A DNA stretch of 64,000 nt, taken from Dipteris shenzhenensis (taxonomy: Eukaryota > Polypodiophyta > Polypodiopsida > Gleicheniales). The stretch is taken from NCBI GenBank assembly GCA_047967505.1, contig CM106539.1. One strand, written 5' to 3'. The notes under the pieces were generated by a model. That model saw only the letters and a list, made by a program, of their open reading frames with translations, made no database searches and was not told where the DNA came from. Made by a program: the position numbers and the translations under genes. Shown in pieces: positions 11,268 to 23,946 of this stretch; the stretch's first letter is position 1; every line of letters begins with the position of its first letter.

Positions 11268-11374
11268 AAAAAATGGCAAGATTCATGACAGCCGACAAGA
11301 GATATGATGAGTGGCAATTAGATAAACCACATGCGCGCAACTACTTTCTTGATGATGAATGTCAGGGGGATTAG
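11268..11374 (+). other. Exon-like segment downstream of copy A, conserved in copy B
   Basis: It starts right after a CTATGCAG acceptor and stays open to TAG at 11374 (MARFMTADKRYDEWQ, then ARNYFLDDE). A segment with the same acceptor and a similar acidic, Tyr-rich peptide follows copy B at 60103-60209. Joining it to the last copy A exon through the nearest donor (TA|GTATGC) would create a TAA stop, so it may be a 3' untranslated exon, an alternative C-terminus, or residue of a longer ancestor. Confidence 0.4.
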
Positions 11375-11519
11375 AACATGGTTTAAAACACCATTTTGTT
11401 CATAGACTGATAATTGTTGTGGTGAACCATGGATACATTTGGAAAGTTTTGGTCTAGTGCATTTTGCGGGTGAAGTGGTATTTCAATAGTCATCTATGTT
11501 ATGAGTTTGGTAATTAGTT

Positions 11520-11844
11520 TGACAAAACATGTGTGCCTCAGGATCCATGGAGCACTCTAAGGTGGATGGAACCTATGTGGAAACATGATGAAGAGAGTGC
11601 TCATGACATGTATCTCAAGTCAATTAGGTTCCAAGATAGATTAGCTTGGACTCATAAAGAGAATCTTGAGATAGTGCAAAGTGCTTGATTTATATTACTT
11701 CAAATGAACCTCCCTTTTATAGGTGAGGGTACTTACATCCATTTGCTTGCTCACATGTGGGATATGTCCTCCATGCCATGTGGCAGCTTTCCCTTTGCTC
11801 ATACCTTTGCTCTACATGTGCTTATGGCACCACAACTCTCAACA
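11520..11844 (-). repeat. LTR (3' LTR of the minus-strand element)
   Basis: 325 bp, same as 13879-14203; TG...CA ends. Purine-rich tract 5'-CACCAAGGGGAGG (minus strand) lies immediately upstream. Confidence 0.92.
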
Positions 11845-13878
11845 CCTCCCCTTGGTGCCATAATCCTTTGGCTACTGCAAGGTGGTCAGATGTGAGTTAC
11901 AAATCCATCACCTCCCCTTAGTGCATGCATTGCTACTTAAGGTGGTCAAGTGTGGCTTTTACATGTCCATACCTCCCCTGGGTGCTTTCATAGCTACTCT
12001 CAGGTGGTCAGGTTTGATTTACATAATAGGCAAGGTTGGCAAGGTTTTTGCTTTCAATACATGTTATTCCTATCATTCTGCTCATGGCTTGATGATGACT
12101 CGTTTGCTGCTTTGCTTGGTGTAGCTACCTGCATGATGCTTTGTTCTTCCATGTGCCTTGATGCTTTGTGTGGATGCCATGTTTCGGGCTATGGTCATCT
12201 CATACACTTGTGCTTTTGGCATGCTTATGACAATGATGTGTGCATTCATGCTTTGCTTTTCCATTTGTTGCAAAGGTCTTACCAATTGATTTTTTTCAAT
12301 ATTGGCAGTGTCTAATTGCATACAATGATTCTGATCTGATAGGCGCGTAGAGCTCGAAAAGACAATCACTTTTCCTTTTTGGAGCATGTCCAAATTCTTC
12401 CTGGACTGCAAGTTATGGCTTGTCAAAGATTCTATGAAGAAGAGAGCCTTTGATGATGTGGCACAGGGATTCACATGCTGAATTCCATACTGTGCTTAGC
12501 AAGAGGCTGTGTGCTTAGGTGGCTAGGTGCCATGTGGCAACCCTCTAACCCAAGTTAGTTAACCCAGGTCTAGATTAACTTAACCATGGTCCACGCAACT
12601 AAACCTAACCATAAACTTAACCACAGTTGAACACACCCAGCCTTATCTGCCACGTGGCATTTTTATGGAACCTTGGAGATTTGAAGGTTTTTTGTGTAGG
12701 AGCGTCGACGACGGACGAGCGACGGAGAGAGCTCGAGGAGCGGCGAGCTGAGCTGACGGAGTGAGCCACTGTAGAGAAGCCGAGTATGGGCTTGAGAAGC
12801 TTGGGAGCTATTGATGGTCTTGTTAGAGCTTGCTAGAGGTCTGAGCCGCTGAAGCACGCATGGAAGCCATCGTCGATGCTCTGTGGACGCCGAGCTACGC
12901 TTGTGTAGCGCTACTCACGGATTTTAGGCTCTTTGTTGTAGAAGGTTGTGAGCCGGCACTGAGAGGCTGGAGGTGCGGGCGCTGTTGAAGAGCTGTCGCT
13001 GGTCGTTGAAGAGCCGTGGTCGTCCAATCGCCAGGAGCTACCGTGAGTCACTGCTGTGGGAGAAGCTTCCGTGAAGGTCGATCGATGCAGGAGCACTGGA
13101 CTGTCAGGCTCGTGCGCTGCTGTTGGTTGAGCATTGGAGCCTCGTTTGCTCATGTGTAGGACGATAAAGGGAGTTGGAGCCGAGAGCAGTTGGCTGGAGG
13201 TCGCCCGTAGATAGAGCCATTTTTGCCTTATCCTCAGCTTGTGGATGGCACAAGAAGCCACAGCAGCTCATTTAGGACCTCCATTGCTCCTTGACGAGAC
13301 GCTGGCGATAGTCTGTTGACAGCAACGTGCTTTCCATTGTTGAACTTCCCTTGATGAACAGGCCCGAACCTTTTATTTGTGTCACAAATGATGCTGGAGT
13401 TGCTAGCTGCTGCTGGCTGAGCCGTAGGAGGCAATGGATGTCACCTGTTGGGAGCGCTGAAAGAGGCTTTAGTTGGTGCAGTCGACGTTGTGAGCAGCAG
13501 TGCCAAACCTGCGCTCTTAGAGTTGTTGGGAGCTTCTCTTGCTTTGTCTCTTTTAGTCAAGAGTATGTTTAAAAACATCTCTCATTCTCAGATCCACAGG
13601 AGGTCTCTCACAAATCTTTCTTTGAAAGACTCTCCCTATCTCTCTCTCTCTCACAGCAACAAGGATCACTCAAGCTCACAATGAATATCTCATGAAATGG
13701 ATGGACGGAAAATTTCTCTCTCTAGGGACGGAAATTTGTACTCAATCTACCACTAAACTAACCTAGGAGAAAAACATGAGCTCCTAAGACATACCTACAA
13801 CTAATCTAGGAATGGAAGCAATCCTAGTGAACTACTAATGAGCTAAACTAAAAGACCTAGACCTAAGCTCTGATACCA

Positions 13879-14203
13879 TGACAAAACATGTGTGCCTCAG
13901 GATCCATGGAGCACTCTAAGGTGGATGGAACCTATGTGGAAACATGATGAAGAGAGTGCTCATGACATGTATCTCAAGTCAATTAGGTTCCAAGATAGAT
14001 TAGCTTGGACTCATAAAGAGAATCTTGAGATAGTGCAAAGTGCTTGATTTATATTACTTCAAATGAACCTCCCTTTTATAGGTGAGGGTACTTACATCCA
14101 TTTGCTTGCTCACATGTGGGATATGTCCTCCATGCCATGTGGCAGCTTTCCCTTTGCTCATACCTTTGCTCTACATGTGCTTATGGCACCACAACTCTCA
14201 ACA
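13879..14203 (-). repeat. LTR (5' LTR of the minus-strand element)
   Basis: 325 bp, identical to 11520-11844; directly adjacent to the initiator tRNA-Met primer-binding site. Confidence 0.92.
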
Positions 14204-14289
14204 TAGTTTATGTTCTTCAAGTGAAAGATAGGGTGGATTGTAAGTCTGATTATTGGTATGCTTATTATGACAACATCTTGCTATAGTAA

Positions 14290-16860
14290 GTTCGGTTTCA
14301 AATTTGTTCTCATCGGAGGAATTGTAAAAAAACTCGCTCGCTTCATTGGGCCCGCTCGCTTTTTCTCGCTCGCTCTATTGACTACCCCGATTAATTCCAA
14401 TGGCTTCTTACTCTCTTGAACATGTTTAGGAAATGGTTTCCTTGCCTGTTTTCCAAATTGACAGGCTTCACATACCTTATGCATTTTTGCAAGCTTGAAT
14501 TTAGGCAATCCTGCAATGATATTTTGGGCCTACATTGATTTAAGTCGTTGTACATTAACATGACCAATGCGTTTATGCCAGATATCAATATCTGCAACTA
14601 CACCGGTCCCATGTGCAAACATTGCTGCAATCAATTCAGGCATGTCTGCATCCAACGTAAACATCTTGCCCTTATTCTTTCCTTTTGCTATCAAGCGACT
14701 GTTATTTTTCATATCCTCAACAAAGCATCCATGAGGATTAAATCTGAACTGCAAGCCCTGCTCAACCATTTGACCAACAGAAACCAGGTTCTTGGTGATA
14801 TTCGGGACATGAAATACATCAAACAGGTATTTCTTTTTCCCATCCTTCATAGACAAAGAAATTTTACCAATCTGCACAATAGGATGTGCAGTATCATCAC
14901 CAGTCTCCACAAATCCTAGTCTTTCCATTTTCCTTGCATCCTGCATCCATTCTGCATGACCTGTCATGTGGTTTGATGCACCTGAGTCAACATACCACAC
15001 ACCATTGCTTTCTTCTGCACTTGTCACAGAATTGGTCATGTGCTGCACCATAAACAGATGCTCATTTCTGTCATCACCCTGTCTACTAGAAGATGCATAA
15101 TTCCCTTGCTGCAATTTTCCATTCATGATGTCATTCTGCTTTTTATAGCTGTCTTTAGCCATATGACCCATTTTACCACAGTAGTAGCATTCAACATTGC
15201 TGTTTGCATTTTGGCCTCTCTACCATCCACCATGACCCCTTTGGCTCCCCCTACCTCTAGAAATACTATGTCCTCCTCCATAGGACTAGTTTTCTTGAGT
15301 TTGCTGCATATTTTGATTTCTACCACGGCCTCCAGATCGGCCTCCTCTACCTTTGCCTCTACCTCTTCCAGCATTTGAGTAGAAGACAGTTTCTTTTGAG
15401 GTTCCTCCTGAAGAAGATGCACCACCATTTCTCTGCTCCTCAGAAATTAGAAGAGCAATCAACTCTTCAAAATCACAAAATTTTTCACGGACGGAAATGG
15501 ATGTCCGAAACTGTGCATAATCCTTTCCTGGACCATTCAAGGTCACAGAAACTAAATCATCATCTTCCACTAGCGACCCAATGGAAGCAAGTGCATCTGC
15601 AATTTTCTTCACTTTTATGTGGTAGTCATTGATGCTCATACTTTCTCTCTACACATTGTGCAACTCCTGCTTGAGCTGCATTTTCCTGGCTTGCGTATTT
15701 GTGCTGTCCATTTTTGCCAAAGTATCCCATGCCACCTTTGGCGTACTTGCATCCTGAATATGCACAATCATAGAATTTGAAATACTGATAGATAGCCAGT
15801 ACATACCTTTTCTGGCTCTCTCATGCCATCCTTTAAATGCCTGCATTTCCTGTTGATTGGGAACATTAGGAAGAACTGGTTCTTCTTCATTTCCTGTAAT
15901 GAATTCCCAATAGCCTTTTCCCATAAGGAAATTCGTCATTCTAAACTTCCATGCTTGAAAGTCGTTCTTGTCAAGCTTTTCAGTGACAATCTATGAAAGA
16001 GAATCAGATGCCATTACAGAACATTGCGAAATATTCTATCACTGCAAAAAACACAGCTTCAGCCTCACAAGGGCAAATCTGCAAAATTGACGAAAGTGGT
16101 ATTTGACCACACAGTCACTTCCTAGTGATGATTTTGCATCAATAGGCAACAAGGATGATTCTGTAACTCCTAATATCTCTGCACATAGGCATACGATGCA
16201 ATTTCTATGGCAACTTTTCACCAACCTGCAGAACAGTGGTCGCACAGCAAAAACAGGGCCTTTTCCTGAGTGCGTGCGGAGAACTTTCGCCTCCAAAACG
16301 GGCCCCAAAATGGCCTCAAATTAGGAAAATAAAGTCACTAAGGGGTTTGCCATTTCCAGCAGCACATACTGCCCTCCCGCCACACTGCGAAGGGCGTCTC
16401 AATCTGAGACAATGCACTCTTGCACTTTCCGGCTGTGCTACCTGCAGAGATTTGCTCCCAAACTCGAAAAAGGAAAGCAACACTAGTCCTCTTTCTAGGA
16501 CACCGCGAACTTGGTTTGCTTTCTTGAGCTCCTTACCATGAACCAGGCTCTGATACCATGTGAAGATAGTGGGAGAGAAGGAAGGAGTCTCACTTGCGGC
16601 TTTCTCACGTACACAATGGGGGAATACACACAAAGGTGGAGGCTGAAAACAGTTTTCCTCTTCTTAGTTGTGAAAGCCAAAAGAACTCTAGTACAAAGAA
16701 ATAGAAGAACCCTATATGTGGGTCTCAAACCAAACTCAGCTAACTAAGGTGGCATACTAACTGAGCCAGGAACTAGAGTACATAAGGATAGCTGTCATCT
16801 AGCTATTATTCATGGGCGGTGTACCAACCGCATCTGCAGCTAATAAGTCGGTGACATAAA
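14290..16860 (-). mobile_element. Copia retrotransposon remnant: 5' LTR plus gag and protease, pol lost
   Basis: On the minus strand a probable LTR starts at 16559 beside the primer-binding site (16547-16558). Then come gag pieces: 15649-15939, 15286-15639 with an RGRGKGRGGRSGGRGR-type basic tract, and 14530-15171 with a YVDSGASNHMT protease motif and a GAG-pre-integrase stretch ending KVCEACQFGKQARKPF (about 14460). In-frame stops and shifts separate the pieces. Integrase core, reverse transcriptase and RNase H are absent. The outer LTR boundary (about 16860) is uncertain. Fragments of the same family recur at 36.5-37.3 kb in the opposite orientation. Confidence 0.85.
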
Positions 16861-16869
16861 TGCACAATG

Positions 16870-18090
16870 GTCACCTTGGCATATCACGAGTGGAGCTGGA
16901 TATCTCAACAAGGTACACATCACAAGGTTGTGGAGAAAGGGAAAGATGAACATGAACCCACATCTATGGACTGGGAGGTCAAGTACAACCACGTGGCCAA
17001 TGACTTGACAAAAATGGTCAAGCATCAACTGCATATGAGGTGCCATTGTAGGAACCTGTGCGCTTGGCTAGAACTAACTATGCTTGGGCATTGCATAGCT
17101 CACCACGGCCAGCTTGGTGGCATGATGCAGCCTGGTTTTTGGCACGGTACTTCACCACGTGTCACACTCCATTTGTAGCTCTCGCTGACCTGCTATCTTT
17201 ATTCCCTCAGACCTTTGAGCGAAGGGCTATAGCTACGGATTGGATCGACCTCAAACTGCCATTTGGGGCCATGGTGGTGGAGTAGATGGAGAGGAAAAAG
17301 TGGCCGAAGGTGAGTGCCTAGGACTATTTGTGACCGCATCTATTGCAGTGGTTGATTGACGTCGAGGAAGCTCATCGTCAAAGCATCATCACTGGGCGAC
17401 AAGGATGGCTTGGTGCTACATTGTTAGTGAACAAGGGGGATCAGTAGCGATGGAGCAAGTCCAAGTGCCAAAGCGGATGATTCAAGTGCAGAAGGTGGAG
17501 CTCCCAATGTGGAGGATGGACTGGGGTGGATGAGACAAGTACCCAAGGTGGAGCTCCCATTGCGGAGGAGGGAGCTAGCCCCTCTCATCTAATCGTGCTT
17601 TAAGGTCCACTATTTGAGGGAGTCAGTTTGTAGTGCTATTTGCATGGCTTTAATTGAAAAATTCTAAACAATTTCTTTTTATTCTTATTGTTATAAAACG
17701 TGTGATTCACATATAATCTCGGCTATGTTGTTATTGCTGTACACCTTATGAATTTTTATGGTCATTGCTGTAAGGCCATTGGGCCGTCCTCTTATCAATT
17801 TACTATATTTATTCCAATAAATCTTAGCTTCCATCTTTCTGTTTAAGCTCAGCACAGTTTTACAATTGAAAATCATATGTCTCTAAAAGCCAAGTTCATA
17901 GCAGTGGTGCATAACAAGTGGGTACAACTACTCAGAACTCATTGCAACACATTGGTTGGTCCGTGTAGTTACTATGCATCTAGAAAATATGCCAAGATGG
18001 TTGCAAGCTCATGTCTTTATCTATACGTATGTAATGGCATGACATGCATTTAGGTTGCCGTCTAAGTCATGTTGTGCCCACAAACACATC
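16870..18090. other. No intact gene; decayed coding-like stretch at about 17040-17290
   Basis: Between 17058 and 17285 (+) a frame reads PAWWHDAAWFLARYF and similar protein-like sequence, but it ends quickly and the surrounding frames are broken. I do not recognise a family. Bases 17600-18000 are AT-rich with no features. Confidence 0.4.
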
Positions 18091-18099
18091 AATAATTGC

Positions 18100-21000
18100 C
18101 TACCCCGACTTTGTGAACGTATGTAATAACCATCTGGGTAAATTATCAATACTAAGTTACTCTCAAGGAAATGAAAGCCATGTATTGCACCAATAATACT
18201 AGAAATTGAACTCACTTGTAAAGGTTCCTTGACTACTCCACACCCCTGCGAACATAAGAACCTTCTTTGGTGGTGTGCTCAAAAGGCAAATGGGCATTTG
18301 CCTCCAACAGCCAGTAGTTCCTGGTCCGCCTCGAACAAACGATGATCTACTACCTATCCTTGTTGTTTGTCTATGCTGGGTGTCTCACCCATTGCATTCC
18401 TCCAAAACACGCTCATCAATAGTGCCCTTACCTACAAGTGCAATAGGAGCCCATTTCAGGTCAAGTCCATCACAATGTACTTATTTAAAAAAAACAGAGG
18501 TCGATTACCTTCTCCCCATCATCATATAGGTGACCCGTTTCTAAAAGAATAGGGTATATGTCCTATGCATAATGAACCCTGCCTGCATCGCATGTCAATG
18601 GATATCGTGGGGGAATGATCTGCCAACCCGACAGCAACGTACCATCCCTCATCCACAGTAAACCTCGTAGCAAGGTTTGTCATGGCCGCTGACAATTCCA
18701 AGGGGGAATGCCACTGCCTCAATAAGCTCTACCGACAAGCCTATTGGGAAGTCCACCCATAAGAGAGGAGTGACATCCACAGTGACCAAATTTGTGTGTG
18801 AGAGGCTTTGAGCATCTACTCTCACCAGAAGTTGTTGTATCATGAGAACCAACAAGCAATCATCCTCAAGCATGAAGTTTCGGCATGGAAACATCAATTT
18901 AGTGTTACCTGCAATGTCATGTCATGTTCTAGTGCTCTGAATCGATAAGTTATGCTTGTGTATCAGGGAGGTCAACAAGCATGCATACATCTACTATGAC
19001 AACATCCATGTATGTACGTGTCTCTGTTCCTGTGATAAACTAATGTGGTAAGAGATTTTGCATACTGGTTTCACAGCTCACACAATCCACGCATGGGCAA
19101 AGAGTACACTCTCAAAAGAGAATGTAATAAAGCAATGTCAAGAAACCAACTTTTACCCTGCGTGGTCGTGGAATGTCAAACACATTCGCATTTTTGCATG
19201 TAGCAATGATTTGTTCTAGATAATGAATAACTGTACAAGGGATCACATACTTTTGGAATCTGCAGTAGTGAAAAAGGATAACCCATCATTAAGGGTTTAC
19301 CTGATACAGTTGGAGGAGGGGGATGCTAGAAATCCAGCCCCTTTCTGATTTCACGAGGAGAATTGGAGGATTCAGGCTTGCGCTTCAAAGATGAGCTGGC
19401 TTCTCCTATTTTTAACACCACCTCTCGTGCATCGAGTGATAGCGATGTCTGTCCCGGTGCATCCTCCCCTTGGGGTTTCTCAGCCTCTTAAAGCATCACA
19501 ATGAAGCATCATTCAACACGCCTGATGCAAGAGCGATGCACCAAAAATGATATATAGAAACCATGAATGCAGGAGAGGGCCTTCAAAGCATACCCAAATG
19601 TAGGACACGATCATTATCAGGTATGCGTCTCAAGGGGAGTCCAACCACCAAGGGCACTCCTTGGTTTCCCATTTTGAGAGGCCTTTCTCCACCCATAACT
19701 GAGGATACATATTGTATTGTGCTCCATGGATGTCCATGTCGTAAAGAATACTGGTGTGCACGGAATCACATTTTCCTAGCACAAGGATCATATCCATCCA
19801 ACACAACGAATGATTTCTCAACTAATACATATCAAACATGATAGAGGGAGCCTAAAATCGAAGAAAATGGTGAAAACAATTCCACCTATACACTAGTCTC
19901 CTAGACGATTGCTCCAACTGCATGGCTACTTTTTTGGGTCTGCCATGTTCTTCATGTCATTCCATAGTTCATGAAAGGCTATAATGGCATGATATCCCCT
20001 TTGCTCCTTCTAGAAGTCCTCGAACACATTAGGTGGTTGAAATCCCTAAGCCTCTAAGTCCTCTATTATTGCTTTCCCTTGATGGAAGATTTGCTCCTAG
20101 TACGTGTCCTTTACAAAGGCATGGGTCTTCTTATTATCCTGGAACTTTTGAGCAGAGGACTTGTCTTTTATCCTTGCATTTAACATCATATGCAAGATCT
20201 CGTTTTTCCTTCAAGAGACAATAGATACAAACATTACACAGTTGCATTGAAGACCAGATGCCACTCCTACAAGCACCCTAGTGCAACCAGTGCGATGAAG
20301 CTAGGAGTCCATGCAAAAAGGAAACAACATGCTTGTACAAAAAATTTGTGGACTGACACATAGTATACAATATCCCCCTTGATGTAGGAATAAGTCCCTT
20401 TTGGGACCAATCATGACCAAATAGCAATTGGAAGAAACCGTCTCCATTAGATGGGTTAGGCAATATGCAGTGTTTTATAGGCCCTGTCTCTTAGAAGTTT
20501 CTCTCCACACTCCTCATTGCTTTACTATATTTCATAGGGTATATGACCTCAGAAAGACCCTTTTTTGATCCCTATGGCCTTCCTCACAGCATTCGTGAAG
20601 TCTTCCTGCAAGCACCCATAGTTGCATATCAATGTATGTAATATTAAATAGACTTGCATATATTGTATTCCCCTGCAAAAACTATTCACCTTCCATACAA
20701 GTTGTGAGAGCACCATGGTCGGGGAAGTATACCATGTCAATAAATCTCCTTTTCTTCTCTCTATTGCCATCTCAACCCCACCCATCTTCTATCCTCCTCG
20801 GATAGTAGACGGCGACTTGTTCGCCATTCTAAACTTCTAAAATTAAGAATATCTCGTGTGATAAAGTTGGTGTCACATGAGTCCTAGCAACCCTGCATGA
20901 CGATTTCCCTCTAAAGTCAAAACAACATTTAAATTTTAACAATGCATAAGACGCACTCATTCATGGAATTCAATGCAAAGAGCAGTTCTCCCTCTTTACT

Positions 21001-21985
21001 TTTGTCCACTTTTAGAAATTGACATCTCACACAAACATGACGAGATGGATAATGCTCATATGCTGGAAGAAAACCAAAAAACACACAATCAAATATTTAG
21101 AGTTCCAAAGCAATGTCTCTATAGTGCAGAAATAGTCCATGAAGGTAGCCAACCTTCAAAAATCCAGGCCAACCAGGCCTTCATTCTATGATTGCCATCC
21201 CACATCAAGAACTTCCTGCCTTTCAATTCCTCCCACTCACCTGCTAGTTCATTCTCGAACTACTCATTCACAGCCGTCCGAGTTGGCCCCCATGCCTACA
21301 AATCGAGGTGGGAAACTTCTAGGTGTGCCTCATTTCTTGGCTTTTGAAGGGACACAAGAAAAGGCACACTGGAATCCACATAGCCGTTTGCATCAAAATT
21401 GTCCCTTAGTGAAGAAATTTAACTCAAGGCTATATGGATAGACTTGTTGGCAGCAGTTTACACAAAGTTCTAAGGGGGGGTGCTGAATTTCTTGGAAGAT
21501 AAAAGCTTGTCATCATGTCTTTTAGTAGTCCAAGCTCTATCTCTTTGCCAAGAACCCGCTGATGGGAATTGTTGGCCCTTTCTTCACTACCCACCGCTCT
21601 GGAACAATCACCTTGGGCATGCACTTTGTCATCCCCAACCTCATCACCTTCCACTTCAACGATAAGTTCACATTTGTGGCCATGCCTTGTTATTGTGAGA
21701 CCTGCTCCTCCTCGGACCTACAAGCATTTCCAGTGTTCGAGTAACAGAGATCACCTCTATGCTCATGGTTTTGCCACCAATAATCCTAGGTCACAAGGTG
21801 TAGCTCTTTGGAGTACCTGTCCAAACAACCAATACAGAATAGAAATACGAGGACTACAAGAAAGTAGTCCATAGAGCTTTTGAATAAAGAAGGTGTACAC
21901 ACCTCTAGAAGATCCACGGTTCTTTCCACTTTTTCCCATCTCTTCTTAAACTGCTTGCAAGAAAGCACCTTCACATTGCACAAGC
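18100..21985 (-). pseudogene. ParB-like / methyltransferase-like fusion, copy C (degenerate)
   Basis: Minus-strand segments align in order with copies A and B. A ParB-like part at about 21425-21130 reads ISSLRDNFDANGYVDSSVPF and later FLMWDGNHRMKAW. ERRKGDLLTWYTSPTMVLSQL at about 20750 matches the helical middle. LSKWETKECPWWLDSP at about 19680 matches the CPWW block (LSQWELAHCPWWIDFP in A). VDFPIGL at about 18770 matches motif IV. KKVLMFAG at about 18250 sits where motif I is expected. Several in-frame stops, for example two between the GYVDS and WDGNHR blocks, and frame changes show it is dead. No partner transposase gene is seen next to it; its upstream side is occupied by gag-only LTR elements. 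Ends are approximate. Confidence 0.75.
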
Positions 21986-21989
21986 AGAA

Positions 21990-22440
21990 AGATATTTTAT
22001 GTAGAGAACTTCGGGGGTCGCCTATAGGGTGCCATTGCGTTTACATTTTGGCTCCTTTCCACACCCGACCGGGCGGGGACTTGTGGACACATAGTACTTC
22101 CAAACTAAACTAAGATCTTATTGCATGCAGAATATCCTTCAATACTAATCCCTCCTAATTCCATGCATGCCATGCATCACGTGGTTGGATTTTGTCTCCC
22201 TCATGCATCAACCCAACTAACTTCAACCGAAACTAGAACACTAACTAGAGGCAGGTCCCATCAATCCCTCCTCGCCATCGGCATAAACACCTTCTTTTTC
22301 CTTCCATCCCGCTCCTCACTCATATTCATTTTCCCCCCCATTTGAGTCCTTCCGCAAACTCTTGTCCTCTTCCATCTCTCTTTCTTTATTGTCCCCCTAC
22401 AATGGATGTATACAACATCGTAGGAAATGTGGAGTCCAAA
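21990..22440. other. Short intergenic segment with possible start of a plus-strand coding fragment
   Basis: Mostly non-coding. From an ATG at 22402 a plus-strand frame (MDVYNIVGNVESKI) runs into the LTR element at 22446 and appears to resume after it at 25111. Confidence 0.3.
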
Positions 22441-22445
22441 ATTAG

Positions 22446-22743
22446 TGTTGGAAAGCTGAAAGGAAAGGAAAGAGTGGACACAAACTCAGAATACTTGCAT
22501 TACTTGCATTGTAGAATGAAGAAGAGTGAGGTCCTTAAGTAGGCACCTCATACATGCTCACTGACATCACTGATGACTTCAGAGCTCCACAATCATCTCC
22601 TCAATTTGCTGCTAGATTCTCTCAATCATCCTATGTGGCTCTCCACCACCTAACTGTGCTTGTGGGCACCTAACTGTGCCTCTAGCACTCACACATAGAA
22701 ACATAAGGTGTGCCTGAGGCATACACCTTGAGATATCCCAACA
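22446..22743 (-). repeat. LTR of the gag-only element (3' side)
   Basis: 298 bp, TG...CA, near-identical to 24813-25110. Confidence 0.9.
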
Positions 22744-23116
22744 ACCCCCCCTCAAGGGAATGCCTCAGGCTATGTCAAGGATACATCTAGTCTCATAGTT
22801 TCTCATGCCATCTCATGGTGGTCAAGGATAAATCTATGGCTAAGTTCTCATGCTAGCAAGGGTTCCCTTGGGTGTAAGGTAAACAAAAGGGATACAAAAA
22901 GACCTTCCAATGGTTATCTCCCCTGCATGTACATGCACACAATGTCTGCAGGAGGTACCATGGAGCAAAACATACACATGGCCTACATCATAAGGTGACT
23001 AGAGGTGTTTACAAAACACACAAAAACACAATAGTTTATTTCATTCATTTTGGAGGACTATCCAGGCTGAGTACCTTGACATAAAAAGAGAGATCTGGAG
23101 CATACATAGAGATGTT

Positions 23117-23946
23117 TTAAAATGCATAATCTTCAAAGGATGCCTCATCTTGTGGAGGCACATCAACTGAAAGTAGATTTGCATTTTCTGTCTTTGCTTT
23201 GGCTCTGCAAAACTTCTCATTATGGTTGTTCTTGCCACAGTGCTCGCATGGATTAATTTTGAAGCAGTCCTTTGAAAGGTGATTTGTCTTTCCACAGTGA
23301 TTGCAAGGGGTATACTTGCCCTTCAGGACTTTTACAGCATAAACAGTGTCATTGCTTTCTTGAGCTCCATATGCCTTTCTTCTTCTTGGAGAGCAGAGAT
23401 AATACCTTCAAGATTAGGATTAGGAAGATTTTTCAAAGTGCTAACTATGTGATCATAATCTTCAGGCATACTCTTAAGTAACACTGCCATAGCATCATCT
23501 GGAGTAATAGGAGAGTTGATAGAAGCTAATTGAGTCATAAGACTCTGCATATAGTTGACATGAGCTGCTAAAGTAGTACCACTAGCCATCTTCAATTCAA
23601 AGAAAGAGATTTTAAGTGATAGTTTAGAGATGTGAGAGCTAGCACCAAAAATCATGTCAAGCTTCTGCCAAGCTTCTGAAGGAGACTCCAAGTCAGAGAT
23701 ATGGTGAATATAATCATCTCCTAAAGCAAGAGCAATGATACCATATGCTTTTTCTTCTCTAGCTGGATCCCTTGCCGGTCGTGTCAGAGTTGAGGATTCT
23801 CCAGCATTGGAGGCCGTAGAAGAAGCGGTAGGAGTAGGTTTGACAAGTCCCCATAAGTTCTCCCTCATCAATGCAAATTTCACCTTCATCTGCCATGTGT
23901 GGAAGCCCTTTCCATTGAACTTCTCTAGATTCAATAGGGTAGCCAT
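23117..23946 (-). pseudogene. Copia-type Gag (UBN2-like) with two CCHC zinc knuckles, one frameshift
   Basis: From MATLLNLEKFNGKGFHTWQ at 23946 the frame runs 205 codons to a stop at 23332 and shows the W-x-x-L/E pattern of Copia Gag. In the next frame two zinc knuckles follow, CNHCGKTNHLSKDC and CEHCGKNNHNEKFC (about 23290-23215), ending at TAA 23119-23117. A one-base slip near 23340-23335 separates the halves. This could be a mutation or a sequencing error. The product would form virus-like particles that package element RNA. Confidence 0.85.

Larger units (their letters stand above)
11520..14203 (-). mobile_element. Non-autonomous LTR retrotransposon (2684 bp), identical LTRs
   Basis: The 325-bp terminal repeats at 11520-11844 and 13879-14203 appear identical, start TGACAAAACATG and end CTCAACA, and are flanked by the 5-bp duplication TAGTT (11515-11519 and 14204-14208). 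The primer-binding site TGGTATCAGAGC (initiator tRNA-Met) abuts the right LTR at 13867-13878, and a purine tract abuts the left, so the element faces the minus strand. No gag or pol is present. Internal bases around 12340-12480 match the leader of the 7-kb Copia at 50739-57799, suggesting mobilisation by that family. Identical LTRs imply a very recent insertion. Confidence 0.93.

Noticed and set aside
11882-13684. ORFs inside the non-autonomous LTR element as captured genes
   Set aside because: Short, overlapping on both strands, no recognisable motif; the internal region instead matches the Copia leader.
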